33,150 nt of DNA, from contig CAJTGJ010000036.1 in assembly GCA_910575695.1 (NCBI GenBank), forward strand, positions 1 through 33,150. The letters run 5' to 3'. The first letter of the stretch is position 1. Each line of letters begins with the position of its first letter. Source of the stretch: Oscillospiraceae bacterium (GTDB lineage: Bacteria; Bacillota; Clostridia; Oscillospirales; Oscillospiraceae). Below the pieces are notes generated by a model, which made no database searches, had not been told where the DNA came from, and saw nothing but the letters and a program-made list of their open reading frames with translations. Made by a program: the position numbers and the translations under genes. Below are positions 7,165 through 14,200 of this stretch, one piece after another.

Positions 7165-7193
7165 TTGACCTTTTAGGTAAATGGGTATATAAT
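7165..7193 (+). promoter_or_regulatory. Strong sigma-A promoter of the TetR operon
   Basis: TTGACC (7165-7170), an exact 17-base spacer and the consensus TATAAT (7188-7193). The expected start is near 7200, inside the second operator. Confidence 0.85.
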
Positions 7194-7214
7194 AGCATTG
7201 ACCTAACAGGTTAA
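7165..7214 (+). promoter_or_regulatory. Twin palindromic operators for the TetR regulator
   Basis: Two 17-base imperfect palindromes of pattern TTGACCTnnnAGGTnAA: TTGACCTTTTAGGTAAA (7165-7181, overlapping the -35) and TTGACCTAACAGGTTAA (7198-7214, at the transcription start). Their starts are 33 bases apart, three helical turns, so dimers would sit on the same DNA face. Autorepression is the simple reading. Confidence 0.7.
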
Positions 7215-7241
7215 TGCCACTATGCAAAGGAGATAAGACCA

Positions 7242-7874
7242 TTGACAAAATTATTAGATTTAGACGCCTCAAGGCGGGATGCGCTTCTCAATGCAGCGCT
7301 AAAGGAATTTTCAATACAAGGATATGACAATGCTTCAACAAATGTAATAGCAAAAGAAGCTGGCTTTTCTAAAGCGCTCATGTTTCATTATGTAGGTAGC
7401 AAGCAAGAACTCTTTTTGTTTACCTACGATTATTTCAACGAGCTACTTGATAGGGAGTATTTCAGTAGAATGGATTATTCAATCAAAGATATATTTGAAA
7501 GGCTGCGAACATCCTATCTACTTCAAATCGAGTTAATGAAACAATATCCTTGGATTATTGACTTTAATAAACTTTCTGCTAAAACGAAGTCCGACGAAAT
7601 CAATAAGGCTCTTGAAGATAGAGCCAGCGCAAAGAAAACCTTTGAAATTTTTGATATGATTGATGTTTCAAAATTTAGGGTCGATCTTAATGTCGAAAAG
7701 TGCAAGCAATTTATTCTATGGGCGAATGTCGGTTTTACAAATCAGATTTTGGACAATATAAGGAATTCAGCAGACAAGAATCCTGATTATAACCATATCA
7801 TTACAACACTGGATGATTACCTTGACGAATTGCGGAAAGTTTTCTATGTGGCAGATCGTGAAGGAACAGATTAA
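7242..7874 (+). CDS. TetR/AcrR-family transcriptional regulator
   Basis: A 210-residue protein with the TetR N-terminal HTH at about 10-57: ALLNAALKEFSIQGYDNAST, then VIAKEAGFSKALMFHYVGSKQELF. The rest is an all-helical ligand-binding domain (EIFDMIDVSKFRVDLNVEKC, FILWANVGFTNQIL). The start is TTG at 7242, fixed by AAGGAG 9 bases upstream and by the HTH position. It has a near-consensus promoter and two operators. The coding sequence is AT-rich compared with the element backbone, so it was probably acquired with the following peptidase gene. The ligand is unknown. Confidence 0.92.
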   Translation: MTKLLDLDASRRDALLNAALKEFSIQGYDNASTNVIAKEAGFSKALMFHYVGSKQELFLFTYDYFNELLDREYFSRMDYSIKDIFERLRTSYLLQIELMKQYPWIIDFNKLSAKTKSDEINKALEDRASAKKTFEIFDMIDVSKFRVDLNVEKCKQFILWANVGFTNQILDNIRNSADKNPDYNHIITTLDDYLDELRKVFYVADREGTD

Positions 7875-7884
7875 CAAATGCGGT

Positions 7885-8682
7885 ATGAAAAAACAGAGTA
7901 TCTTCTTTGCGATTATTCTTCTAACATTATGCACTATTATTTATTCTAATGACCAATGGGTAGATAGGAGTAATGAAATGTATAATCCGATAATTGTTGC
8001 GTTTCCTTTAAGGGGAGAATGGTACTCTCCAAACACGCCAGGAACTAAAATCCCAAGTCACGGAACAGATCAGTTAGGTACAAGATATGCCTATGACTTC
8101 ATTCAGGTTGATTGGGATAGAGCAGGTTATCCTGCCTATCGTGCCAGTTTGCCTCAATACCTTCTGTTTGGAGTCCCCTTAAATGAATATTATTGCTGGG
8201 GGCAAGAAGTATATGCCCCCTGTGATGGTGTTGTCGTTCAAGCGGAGGATGACTATAAGGAACGCGCACGAACGAACTTGTTTTCAGATTTAGCTAACGC
8301 TTATAAAAATGCTCATTATTTCGACCCAGCAAAAGACGATGTACGATCAGTCGCAGGCAATTATATAATAATTGAATATGCTGATAACATATATGCTGCT
8401 CTCGTGCATCTTCAAACTGGCTCTATTCAAGTCTCTGTCGGGCAAACTGTAAAGAAAGGGGACTTCATTGGTAGAGTAGGTCATTCTGGTAACTCCTTTG
8501 CCCCGCACTTGCATTTTCAACTAATGGATAGTTGCGACATAAGCGTTGCAAATGGTTTGCCCTGTGCTTTTGAAGAATATGAGATATTTCAAGATGGTGA
8601 ATGGAAAGCCATGACAAATAGCATTCCTACAAATAAAGATAGGATACGATTTCTAAAATATAACGCAGAGAATACAGAATGA
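7885..8682 (+). CDS. Membrane-anchored M23 (LytM-type) metallopeptidase
   Basis: A 265-residue protein starting MKKQSIFFAIILLTLCTIIY, an N-terminal signal anchor. The extracellular part has M23 motifs: SHGTDQLGTRYAYDF (first zinc His and Asp), GNYIIIEYADNIYAALVHLQ (second motif), and GHSGNS followed by PHLHFQLMD (HxH, zinc and catalytic His). M23 enzymes cut peptidoglycan cross-bridges. The start at 7885 gives the signal anchor; the best Shine-Dalgarno (AAGGA, 7861) is 19 bases away, so an upstream in-frame start such as 7813, overlapping the TetR gene, is possible. AT-rich, and probably in one operon with the TetR gene 10 bases upstream. Its role may be wall remodelling or antimicrobial response. 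Confidence 0.87.
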   Translation: MKKQSIFFAIILLTLCTIIYSNDQWVDRSNEMYNPIIVAFPLRGEWYSPNTPGTKIPSHGTDQLGTRYAYDFIQVDWDRAGYPAYRASLPQYLLFGVPLNEYYCWGQEVYAPCDGVVVQAEDDYKERARTNLFSDLANAYKNAHYFDPAKDDVRSVAGNYIIIEYADNIYAALVHLQTGSIQVSVGQTVKKGDFIGRVGHSGNSFAPHLHFQLMDSCDISVANGLPCAFEEYEIFQDGEWKAMTNSIPTNKDRIRFLKYNAENTE

Positions 8683-8813
8683 TGATTCCTTACGCCTTGG
8701 ATATTTGAAGGAGGTGGTGACATGGGAAATTAACTGTATTAGATATATCTAAATCGGGTGAACAGATTGGTGAGAAATTATTTGCGCTTCTAAACTCAAA
8801 GCAGCAGCAGGAA

Positions 8814-9233
8814 TTGATCCAATATGTCCTAACAAAAGAAGAACGGGAATGTTCTGTTATTTCCACAAGCGGCAGAATGTTCCCGATTCCTTCACTTGAA
8901 GTGGGTTCCCGATTGACAGAAGTTCAAGCCGAGGGTTTGTATTTCTGTCTGGAGAACAGAATTGTATATGTCCGTGAGACCGAGATCATGCTGACGGTAA
9001 AAGAGTTTGACATCTTTGCCCTGCTCATCATGAATCCCCGCCGGGTACTCACCTATGACATGATAATAGACCTTGTGTGGCACGAAGATTTGGACTACTA
9101 CTCCCACAGAGCAATCAACAATCATGTCAGCAACCTCCGGCACAAGCTCAAGGTCACGCCAGAAACGCCGGACTACATCAGGAGCGTTCACAGCATCGGG
9201 TACAAATTCAATCCGAATATCGAACTTCTTTAA
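8814..9233 (+). CDS. Winged-helix (OmpR/PhoB-type) regulator, likely 5' frameshifted
   Basis: The reading frame ends in an OmpR/PhoB effector domain: MLTVKEFDIFALLIMNPRRV, LTYDMIIDLVW, then HRAINNHVSNLRHKL and YIRSVHSIGYKF (recognition helix and wing). There is no receiver domain. The open frame extends upstream to about 8725 (LTVLDISKSGEQIGEKLFAL), but the strong AAGGAGG-preceded ATG at 8722 is out of frame and stops after three codons. One extra A in the AAA run at 8727-8729 would restore a 170-residue protein. As read, translation would need the TTG at 8814, which has no clear ribosome site. It sits 39 bases after the M23 gene. Confidence 0.72.
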   Translation: MIQYVLTKEERECSVISTSGRMFPIPSLEVGSRLTEVQAEGLYFCLENRIVYVRETEIMLTVKEFDIFALLIMNPRRVLTYDMIIDLVWHEDLDYYSHRAINNHVSNLRHKLKVTPETPDYIRSVHSIGYKFNPNIELL

Positions 9234-9236
9234 GGT

Positions 9237-9267
9237 CCCGGACGCATATTGCGGCCGGGGCTTTTCT
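9237..9267 (+). terminator. Intrinsic terminator after the winged-helix gene
   Basis: Arms 9237-9245 and 9251-9259 pair with one A/G mismatch (CCCGG/CCGGG ends) around a 5-base loop, followed by CTTTTCT. It lies 4 bases past the stop at 9233. Confidence 0.75.
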
Positions 9268-9410
9268 CTCGGCAAAAACAGGATTTTTCTTGGAGTGTTC
9301 CCGGACTGTCCTCGAAAAAATCTGAAGAACTGTCCGTTATAGTTTTTTCAGATAAAGGAGCAGGACAAGCGCATCGGACAGATGCCGTCCAGAATACGGA
9401 GAACACCGGC

Positions 9411-9869
9411 ATGACAGTTTTTTCAAATCCATGTTCAGATACCAGCCGTCAAGATAATACTTCGGCTTTCCCGGCAATGATAGAATGGGCAACCGCCACA
9501 AACAGAGCCATTGCCCCGATGGAGTTTCCAGACGCGCTCCACTACCTGATGAAAGACCAGAAGATGACGGTGGAGCATCTGGAGGAGACCTCGCTGATCT
9601 CGACCCGTACCATCATCCGTTTGAGCAACGACCCGGACTATGGCGTGACCAGGGAACACATCGTAGCGTTATCGGTCGGCTTGACACTCCCGCCGATCAT
9701 CAGCATGGAACTGTTGCGGAAAGCGGGGCTTGTGATGAAGAACACCATGCGCCACAATACATACTGCATGATCCTATGCGAGATGTATTCGTGCAGGATT
9801 GAAGCTGTGAACCAATTCCTCGTTTCGCTCAATATACCGCCGCTCACAAGGCTGGGGGCGAAGATGTAA
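9411..9869 (+). CDS. HTH-containing protein, 152 aa, function unknown
   Basis: The protein has a polar N-terminal tail and a helix-turn-helix-like middle: EFPDALHYLMKDQKMTVEHL, then EETSLISTRTIIRLSNDPDYGVTREHIVAL, resembling XRE-like domains with a short loop. It ends NQFLVSLNIPPLTRLGAKM. I chose the ATG at 9411, preceded by GGAG at 9 bases; an in-frame ATG at 9249 exists, but its extra 54 residues cover the terminator and lack conserved features. The gene lies just before the hairpin array and could regulate mobilisation. I recognise no specific family; the HTH call is by pattern. Confidence 0.6.
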   Translation: MTVFSNPCSDTSRQDNTSAFPAMIEWATATNRAIAPMEFPDALHYLMKDQKMTVEHLEETSLISTRTIIRLSNDPDYGVTREHIVALSVGLTLPPIISMELLRKAGLVMKNTMRHNTYCMILCEMYSCRIEAVNQFLVSLNIPPLTRLGAKM

Positions 9870-9891
9870 CGGTAGGGGATTTTACGGAGGT

Positions 9892-10092
9892 GCGCTACTT
9901 GGCAAGCAGGGCATTTGTATATACAAATGCACGAAACAGACATCCAGCGTTGCCGCCGGATGTCTGTTTCTCTGCTTGTTGGGGTAGCACCCCAAACCCC
10001 TTGAACAGCCCCGTGGCCGGGGCTGGCTGCGCGTTCGGTTCCCGAACGCTGTTGTCCCTGCGACCCAGGGACAGGCGGGGCTTGCGCCCCGC
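9892..10092. other. oriT: Array of seven hairpins, candidate origin of transfer
   Basis: Seven consecutive inverted repeats: 9911-9930 (perfect 20-base palindrome), 9933-9945/9958-9970 (13 bp), 9979-9985/9989-9995 (7 bp, 3-base loop), 10006-10013/10018-10025, 10031-10038/10042-10049, 10053-10059/10067-10073 and 10075-10081/10086-10092. A GTGCGC box (9893-9898), similar to nic-region boxes of some MOB families, precedes them. The array is next to the relaxase gene and has no gene of its own. The nic position is not identified; alternatives are a single-strand origin or a regulatory RNA. Confidence 0.5.
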
Positions 10093-10126
10093 GTGGAGAC
10101 GGAAACGACCGCCTCGGTGTTTCCGG

Positions 10127-10174
10127 GAAAAAGAAAAAGACGGGGCTGGCCTACATCCCTGTAAGCCAGCCCCG
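10127..10174 (-). terminator. Terminator of the relaxase transcript (minus strand)
   Basis: A 13-bp stem with one mismatch (10141-10154 with 10161-10174) and a 6-base loop. On the minus strand it is followed by two T5 blocks (10140-10127). It lies 7 bases past the relaxase stop. Confidence 0.9.
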
Positions 10175-10180
10175 CCAAGA

Positions 10181-11596
10181 TCATCTGTGCTGATCTGTCC
10201 GCTGTTCCTCCTTGCGCCGCTCCTCCATAGCCGCCTGTTCCTTCTCCTTTTCCAGAAGGACAGCCGCCACTTTCTGCGCCACAAGGTACTCCTGCATCTC
10301 CGTCCTTGCCTTTCGGTACGCTGGATAAGCCGCCCGTTTCTGTTCCAGAAGCTGGGCATACTCGGCGTTCAACTCCTTGACACGGGGGAGTTTTTTCAAG
10401 CCGAGTTGTTCAAAAGCCTCCTTTGCCGCCTTGTGCAGCGTGATGGCCTCCCGATGCCCCTCAAGGAATTTTTTGCTGTACCCTGCCTTGCGGTAGGCCA
10501 CATATACCTCCCTGGTCTTGGAGTAGTTTATGATGTGCTTTTTCAGAGCGGCGATCTCCTGCATCCGCTGCTCCGCCGCCTTGATGGAATCCCCCAGACC
10601 GTTGAACTGGGTGACTGCCGCATCCGCCCTCGCCGCCAGTTCGTCAAAGCTGTCGATCTCGTTCTCCTGCAAAAAGCACATGACCTGTGCCATCTGTTTC
10701 AGGTTAAAGAGGGTCGCCCACCGCTGGTATCCGGCGCCTTTCCCCTCGTTCAGCTTCGCCTGAATATCAATGAGAAGGGAAAACTTCTTGTCGTGGACTT
10801 GCTGGCTTTTCCCCGCAGACCGCTCCCGGCGTTTCCCGGCAATAGCGTCTTTCAGATCGTCCACCGTGTAACCTTCGCCCAGCGAACTGAACCGGGCAAA
10901 ACGCTCCTGCCCTCTGCATCGAACTGAAGGCCGCTTGCCCGGTTTGTACTCGCATCCGGCCTCCTTCAGGAACGAGATCAGTTCCTCGAAGTCCTTCGGC
11001 TTTCTCTGCATAGCCGCGTCAATGGCTGCCCTCAGATCGTCACGGTTGGAAGTCCTCTTGGGGTACTCGGTGCGCTTTTTCCGTTCCCGATAGGGGCGCG
11101 GCACTATGACAGAAAGCCCATGCTCCAGACACAGCCGGTCACTGACCCGTTGCAGGGCCAGCCCGGATAAATGGAAATCCCTGAACTTCCGGGTGCAGTC
11201 CAGGGAGGTGGAATTGAAGATGATGTGATTATGGATATGCGCCCGGTCGGTATGGGTGGCAACGATAAATGCGTGTTTACCTTTCGTGAAGCGCATCCCC
11301 AGCTCATAGCCGATACGGTTGGCCTCCTCCGGCGTGACCTCGCCCGGTTTGAAGGACTGGCGTATCTGGTAGGCGATGACATCATGCTTCTGGCGGCGGC
11401 CCGTCATGTGTTCATACTGCCGCTTTGACAGAAGGAACTGCTCATCCGCTGTCCGGGCGTCGCACTCATAGCTGGAGATATATTTTCCGCCCTCGGTCTT
11501 TTCCTCATTCTTGGAATAATCCGTCCTGTCCGCCAGCGTCTGGGCGATAGTCTTGCCCTTGTTGATGTGGAGCGCGATCAGCCGTGTCGCCGCCAT
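10181..11596 (-). CDS. Relaxase/mobilisation nuclease, MOBP type
   Basis: A 471-residue relaxase expected to nick oriT and stay bound to the transferred strand. Motif III is ATHTDRAHIHNHIIFN (H115, D117, H120, H122, H124), which binds the metal. A candidate catalytic tyrosine is Y27 in DRTDYSKNEEKT. The N-terminus (MAATRLIALHINKGKTIAQT) is typical of the Tn1549-like relaxases. The C-terminal half is charged and coiled-coil-like. The ATG at 11596 follows GGGAGGTGG. It lies downstream of the CHC2 primase gene (24-base gap) and is followed by a strong terminator; MobC is encoded about 2.3 kb upstream, not adjacent. Confidence 0.93.
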   Translation of the reverse strand: MAATRLIALHINKGKTIAQTLADRTDYSKNEEKTEGGKYISSYECDARTADEQFLLSKRQYEHMTGRRQKHDVIAYQIRQSFKPGEVTPEEANRIGYELGMRFTKGKHAFIVATHTDRAHIHNHIIFNSTSLDCTRKFRDFHLSGLALQRVSDRLCLEHGLSVIVPRPYRERKKRTEYPKRTSNRDDLRAAIDAAMQRKPKDFEELISFLKEAGCEYKPGKRPSVRCRGQERFARFSSLGEGYTVDDLKDAIAGKRRERSAGKSQQVHDKKFSLLIDIQAKLNEGKGAGYQRWATLFNLKQMAQVMCFLQENEIDSFDELAARADAAVTQFNGLGDSIKAAEQRMQEIAALKKHIINYSKTREVYVAYRKAGYSKKFLEGHREAITLHKAAKEAFEQLGLKKLPRVKELNAEYAQLLEQKRAAYPAYRKARTEMQEYLVAQKVAAVLLEKEKEQAAMEERRKEEQRTDQHR

Positions 11597-11620
11597 AGTC
11601 CACCTCCCTCGTTCATGGTC

Positions 11621-12289
11621 TTACATTGCCAGTTCCTCCGGGAACCGTGTACTCCGCACCTTTCCGGGGAAGCTGTCCCTCTGCGGGTCGGCTGTCCCCC
11701 TGCGGTCGAAAGCGGCGATCTTCTTTTCAAGACCGGCCAGGTCTTTCTCCTTTTCCTTGACGATGGCGGTGCGCTCCTCCAGAGTGCCGGAGATCAGCTC
11801 GTCCAGCAGATACTCCACATAGTCCATCTTCTGCAAGGCTTCGCAGAACAGAGGATGCCAGTCCTCGTCCTCCGGCTGCGGCGCATACCGCTCCTTCCAG
11901 TCACGGAGCAGATGGAGGTACTCGCACAGTACACGGTAACAGCGGTTCTCCTTTTTGCGGTACTCCTGTGCCGCCGCCAGTTTGGAAATGACAGACGGCC
12001 TTTTCTGGGGCTGCCATGTTTGCAGACCCTCATACCGCACTCCGAAATCCTCCGCCAGCTTCTCGGCGGCTCTCTTGGGGGAGAGGTCGAACAGCTTGCC
12101 CACAAAGTCGATCACATCCCCGTCCTCCTGACAGCCGAAGCAGTGAAACCGCTTATCCACCTTCATGCTGGGCGTTCGGTCATCATGGAACGGACAGCAG
12201 GCCATGCCGTTGCGCTTGACCTCGATCCCGTAATGCTCCGCCGCCGCTATCGTTGGTACGGCGTCCTTGACCGCCTCAAATAAATTCAT
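11621..12289 (-). CDS. CHC2 zinc-finger primase-like protein
   Basis: A 222-residue protein, MNLFEAVKDAVPTIAAAEHY, with the DnaG-type zinc ribbon CPFHDDRTPSMKVDKRFHCF-GC (CxxH...CxxC) at about 31-55, then DVIDFVGKLFDLSPKRAAEK. It lacks a TOPRIM catalytic domain, so it is the DNA-binding part of primase-like element proteins. It could help start complementary-strand synthesis after transfer. I chose the ATG at 12289 because AGGGGG is 7 bases upstream; an ATG at 12295 is only one base from it. A terminator-like hairpin precedes the gene. It is probably co-transcribed with the relaxase. Confidence 0.85.
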   Translation of the reverse strand: MNLFEAVKDAVPTIAAAEHYGIEVKRNGMACCPFHDDRTPSMKVDKRFHCFGCQEDGDVIDFVGKLFDLSPKRAAEKLAEDFGVRYEGLQTWQPQKRPSVISKLAAAQEYRKKENRCYRVLCEYLHLLRDWKERYAPQPEDEDWHPLFCEALQKMDYVEYLLDELISGTLEERTAIVKEKEKDLAGLEKKIAAFDRRGTADPQRDSFPGKVRSTRFPEELAM

Positions 12290-12321
12290 TGTCATGCCCC
12301 CTTTCCCGGTATGTAGAAAGG

Positions 12322-12358
12322 GCAAAAAAAGAAGGAGCAGCAGTTGCTCTCCTTCTTG
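12322..12358 (-). terminator. Terminator-like hairpin in the primase leader (minus strand)
   Basis: Arms AAGAAGGAG and CTCCTTCTT (9 bp, about 12329-12337 with 12349-12357), loop 11 bases, then TTTTTTT on the minus strand. It ends about 35 bases before the primase start, so it can act only as an attenuator or as the end of a lost upstream transcript. Confidence 0.7.
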
Positions 12359-12430
12359 CATAGTCTATTATGGGGCTGTCTACGCTGTAAATAAGCCTTA
12401 TACTGAGTGTAACAGTTCATCGTTTGTATC

Positions 12431-12459
12431 TTGATATGTATAGCTGGATGTGGTATCAT
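12431..12459 (+). promoter_or_regulatory. Promoter of the AT-rich insert gene
   Basis: TTGATA (12431-12436), a 17-base spacer and TATCAT (12454-12459) give a reasonable sigma-A promoter about 80 bases before the ATG at 12540. Confidence 0.55.
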
Positions 12460-12539
12460 CATCTCGGCAAAATGAGAATTGGTGATTATTTGTGTAATAA
12501 AGCTATATAGATTGCTTTTTACAGAAAGAAGGATGAATA

Positions 12540-13196
12540 ATGAATGAATTTATTAGTTCTATAGTAGCTTCTCTATTAGCAACTATAATTGCAGCGATTT
12601 TTGCGTTCTTTTTCAGAAAAAAATTGGGTTCATTAGTCAAGCGATGGTTGATAAGTGTATTTGATATGGGAACATACAATATATTCTCTAATGATACAGA
12701 TGATGAATACCTTAATGACTTAAAAGAAGAACTTATTAAAGCAAAATTTATTCATATGTTTGCTGGAAGGGGGCGTTTTTTATTTGAAGAACCATATCGA
12801 ACTATTTTGGAAAAACAAAATATTGAAATAAAAATTCTGTTGCCCGATGTGAAAAATGATTATGATATAGATTGGATTGAAACTGCTCTCGATAAAATTG
12901 CGCCTCATGAGTCCTTTCGTAAGCAAGTATCAGCAAGTGTAGAATATATATTATCGCTATGTAAGAAAAGTTCAAAGATTATGCTAAGAGAATATCATGC
13001 ATTGGCTGTTGGAAGAATAACTATTACAGATTATGTTGCTTACTTTCAACCATATACCAAAGATTTTTCTGATAAAAGTCCTATTTACAAATATAAATCA
13101 GGCTCTTTTATGTATATGTGGGCAGTTAGATATTTTGATTCATATTGGGAGCCTAAACATATAGATGTAGTAGGAGTATCAGAAAATAATACTTAA
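12540..13196 (+). CDS. Membrane-tethered protein with degenerate PLD-like pattern, cargo gene
   Basis: A 218-residue AT-rich plus-strand gene in a minus-strand GC-rich operon. It begins MNEFISSIVASLLATIIAAI, then FAFFF-RKK, a single N-terminal membrane anchor with a positive-inside stop. The soluble part reads AKFIHMFAGRGRFLFEE, then NIEIKILLPDVKND, EYHALAVGRITITDYVAYF, and SPIYKYKSGSFMYMWAVRYF plus DSYWEP. This order (strand, helix, LLPD strand, a His near HALAVGRITITD, and a final SP...Y..YF..WE) resembles phospholipase-D-fold domains with a lost HxK lysine, found in signalling or defence-type proteins. Resemblance by eye only. RBS AAAGAAGGA precedes the ATG. Confidence 0.65.
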   Translation: MNEFISSIVASLLATIIAAIFAFFFRKKLGSLVKRWLISVFDMGTYNIFSNDTDDEYLNDLKEELIKAKFIHMFAGRGRFLFEEPYRTILEKQNIEIKILLPDVKNDYDIDWIETALDKIAPHESFRKQVSASVEYILSLCKKSSKIMLREYHALAVGRITITDYVAYFQPYTKDFSDKSPIYKYKSGSFMYMWAVRYFDSYWEPKHIDVVGVSENNT

Positions 13197-13246
13197 CATA
13201 GAAGTTATCAGCAATAACTAAGTTTGAAAGCAAGTAAACTGCGAAA

Positions 13247-13312
13247 CTACATTTCCGTATTATCGCCCTCCCGCCAAGGCAGACCGCTCAGAAAATCCGC
13301 CGCCTCACTCAT
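13247..13312 (-). pseudogene. Possible truncated gene at the insert edge (21 codons)
   Basis: Reading frame MSEAADFLSGLPWREGDNTE ends at the exact point where GC-rich backbone changes to AT-rich insert. It starts 4 bases after the preceding small gene's stop and lacks a good Shine-Dalgarno. It may be the 5' remnant of a gene interrupted by the insert. Confidence 0.3.
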
Positions 13313-13316
13313 ACGG

Positions 13317-13418
13317 TCATGCTCGTTTCCCATAGGTCCACTCAGTCACGGTATCGCCGTACATCTGCTCCCGCATCCAGTCAAGCAGGACCTTCGTCTC
13401 GTTCTTCGGGAAATCCAT
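13317..13418 (-). CDS. 33-aa small element protein
   Basis: MDFPKNETKVLLDWMREQMY, then GDTVTEWTYGKRA. The ATG at 13418 has AAAGGA 10 bases upstream. It follows the membrane protein gene by 22 bases on the same strand. The composition (charged, amphipathic helix) looks like a real peptide; function unknown. Confidence 0.5.
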   Translation of the reverse strand: MDFPKNETKVLLDWMREQMYGDTVTEWTYGKRA

Positions 13419-13440
13419 CTTCGCACATCCTTTCAAAGAT

Positions 13441-13734
13441 TTATGAGTGAAGGAAAGTACCCAGACTACCGGCCCACTCGCCGGCCAGCTCCACCAGGAG
13501 CATGGCGGAGAACTGGAGCGCCACGCAGACCGCCTCCACGCCGAACAGGATTGCCACATTCAGCCATTCTCGGACGCACACCTGATAGATGCCGCAGGCC
13601 AGGATCACCAGCATGAACAGCCCGACAACATAGGCGGAGAGGTTAGACGCCAGTTTGCCGATGATGTGGAACGTGTAGAGAGCCAGCATCAGGGGGAGCG
13701 CCAGCAGTTTCAAAGGGAGTTTCAGAAGCCTCAT
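13441..13734 (-). CDS. Small membrane protein, 97 aa
   Basis: A 97-residue protein with two or three hydrophobic segments: MRLLKLPLKLLALPLMLALY near the N-terminus, then VVGLFMLVILACGIYQV and LFGVEAVCVALQFSAMLLVE. It has a Shine-Dalgarno (AAAGGA) before the ATG. Similar small membrane proteins occur beside MobC in Tn1549-like elements and may belong to the mating apparatus; that is inference. It follows MobC by 133 bases. Confidence 0.7.
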   Translation of the reverse strand: MRLLKLPLKLLALPLMLALYTFHIIGKLASNLSAYVVGLFMLVILACGIYQVCVREWLNVAILFGVEAVCVALQFSAMLLVELAGEWAGSLGTFLHS

Positions 13735-13867
13735 ATCGTGTCCCGTCCTTTCCTGTTTTCTGAGTACAGTTTACCGCGCCGGCTCGCTGTCCGGCAAGGA
13801 TGCCGCCTATGTAAGCGGGCGCGGACTGCTCCGCGCCCTTTTGCAAAACTATTGAAGCCCACAGCCG

Positions 13868-14200
13868 CTATCGGATATTGGCAAGGCGGGCAAGGGACTG
13901 TCTGGACAGCTCCCATATCTCGTCCAGCCGGGATTGCAGGTCCTCAATGTCGGCGGCATAGATGCTCCCGGTCTCGTTCGCCCTTTTCGCGTACTGGTTC
14001 AGGTTGGTGCTGCACCGCTGGAGCAGGATGATGAGCTGGCGCACATCAGCCAAATCCAGCCTCACGCAGATACCGTCCAGCGCCATCTTGCGGATATAGG
14101 CGCTCATGTTCAGGATGCCGGCCTCCTCCATCTTGGCCTGTATCCGTTCTTTGTCCTCATCGGAAATTCGGATCAACAACTGTTTTTCCCGTTTCATCAT
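13868..14200 (-). CDS. mobC: MobC-type relaxosome accessory protein
   Basis: A 110-residue protein, MMKREKQLLIRISDEDKERI, with the ribbon-helix-helix start and NMSAYIRKMALDG, followed by the MobC C-terminal motif LIILLQRCSTNLNQYAKRAN. MobC binds near oriT and helps the relaxase open the strands. Its ATG overlaps the giant gene's stop by 4 bases (ATGA). The relaxase itself is about 2.3 kb downstream, with an insert between. Confidence 0.9.
   Translation of the reverse strand: MMKREKQLLIRISDEDKERIQAKMEEAGILNMSAYIRKMALDGICVRLDLADVRQLIILLQRCSTNLNQYAKRANETGSIYAADIEDLQSRLDEIWELSRQSLARLANIR

Noticed and set aside
13201..13220. Short inverted repeat AGTTAT/ATAACT after the insert gene
   Set aside because: Only 6 bp and no T tract; not good enough as a terminator.
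13817..13842. 9-bp GC hairpin with TTTT on the plus strand
   Set aside because: Shape of a plus-strand terminator but no plus-strand gene ends here; may be a chance or bidirectional element.
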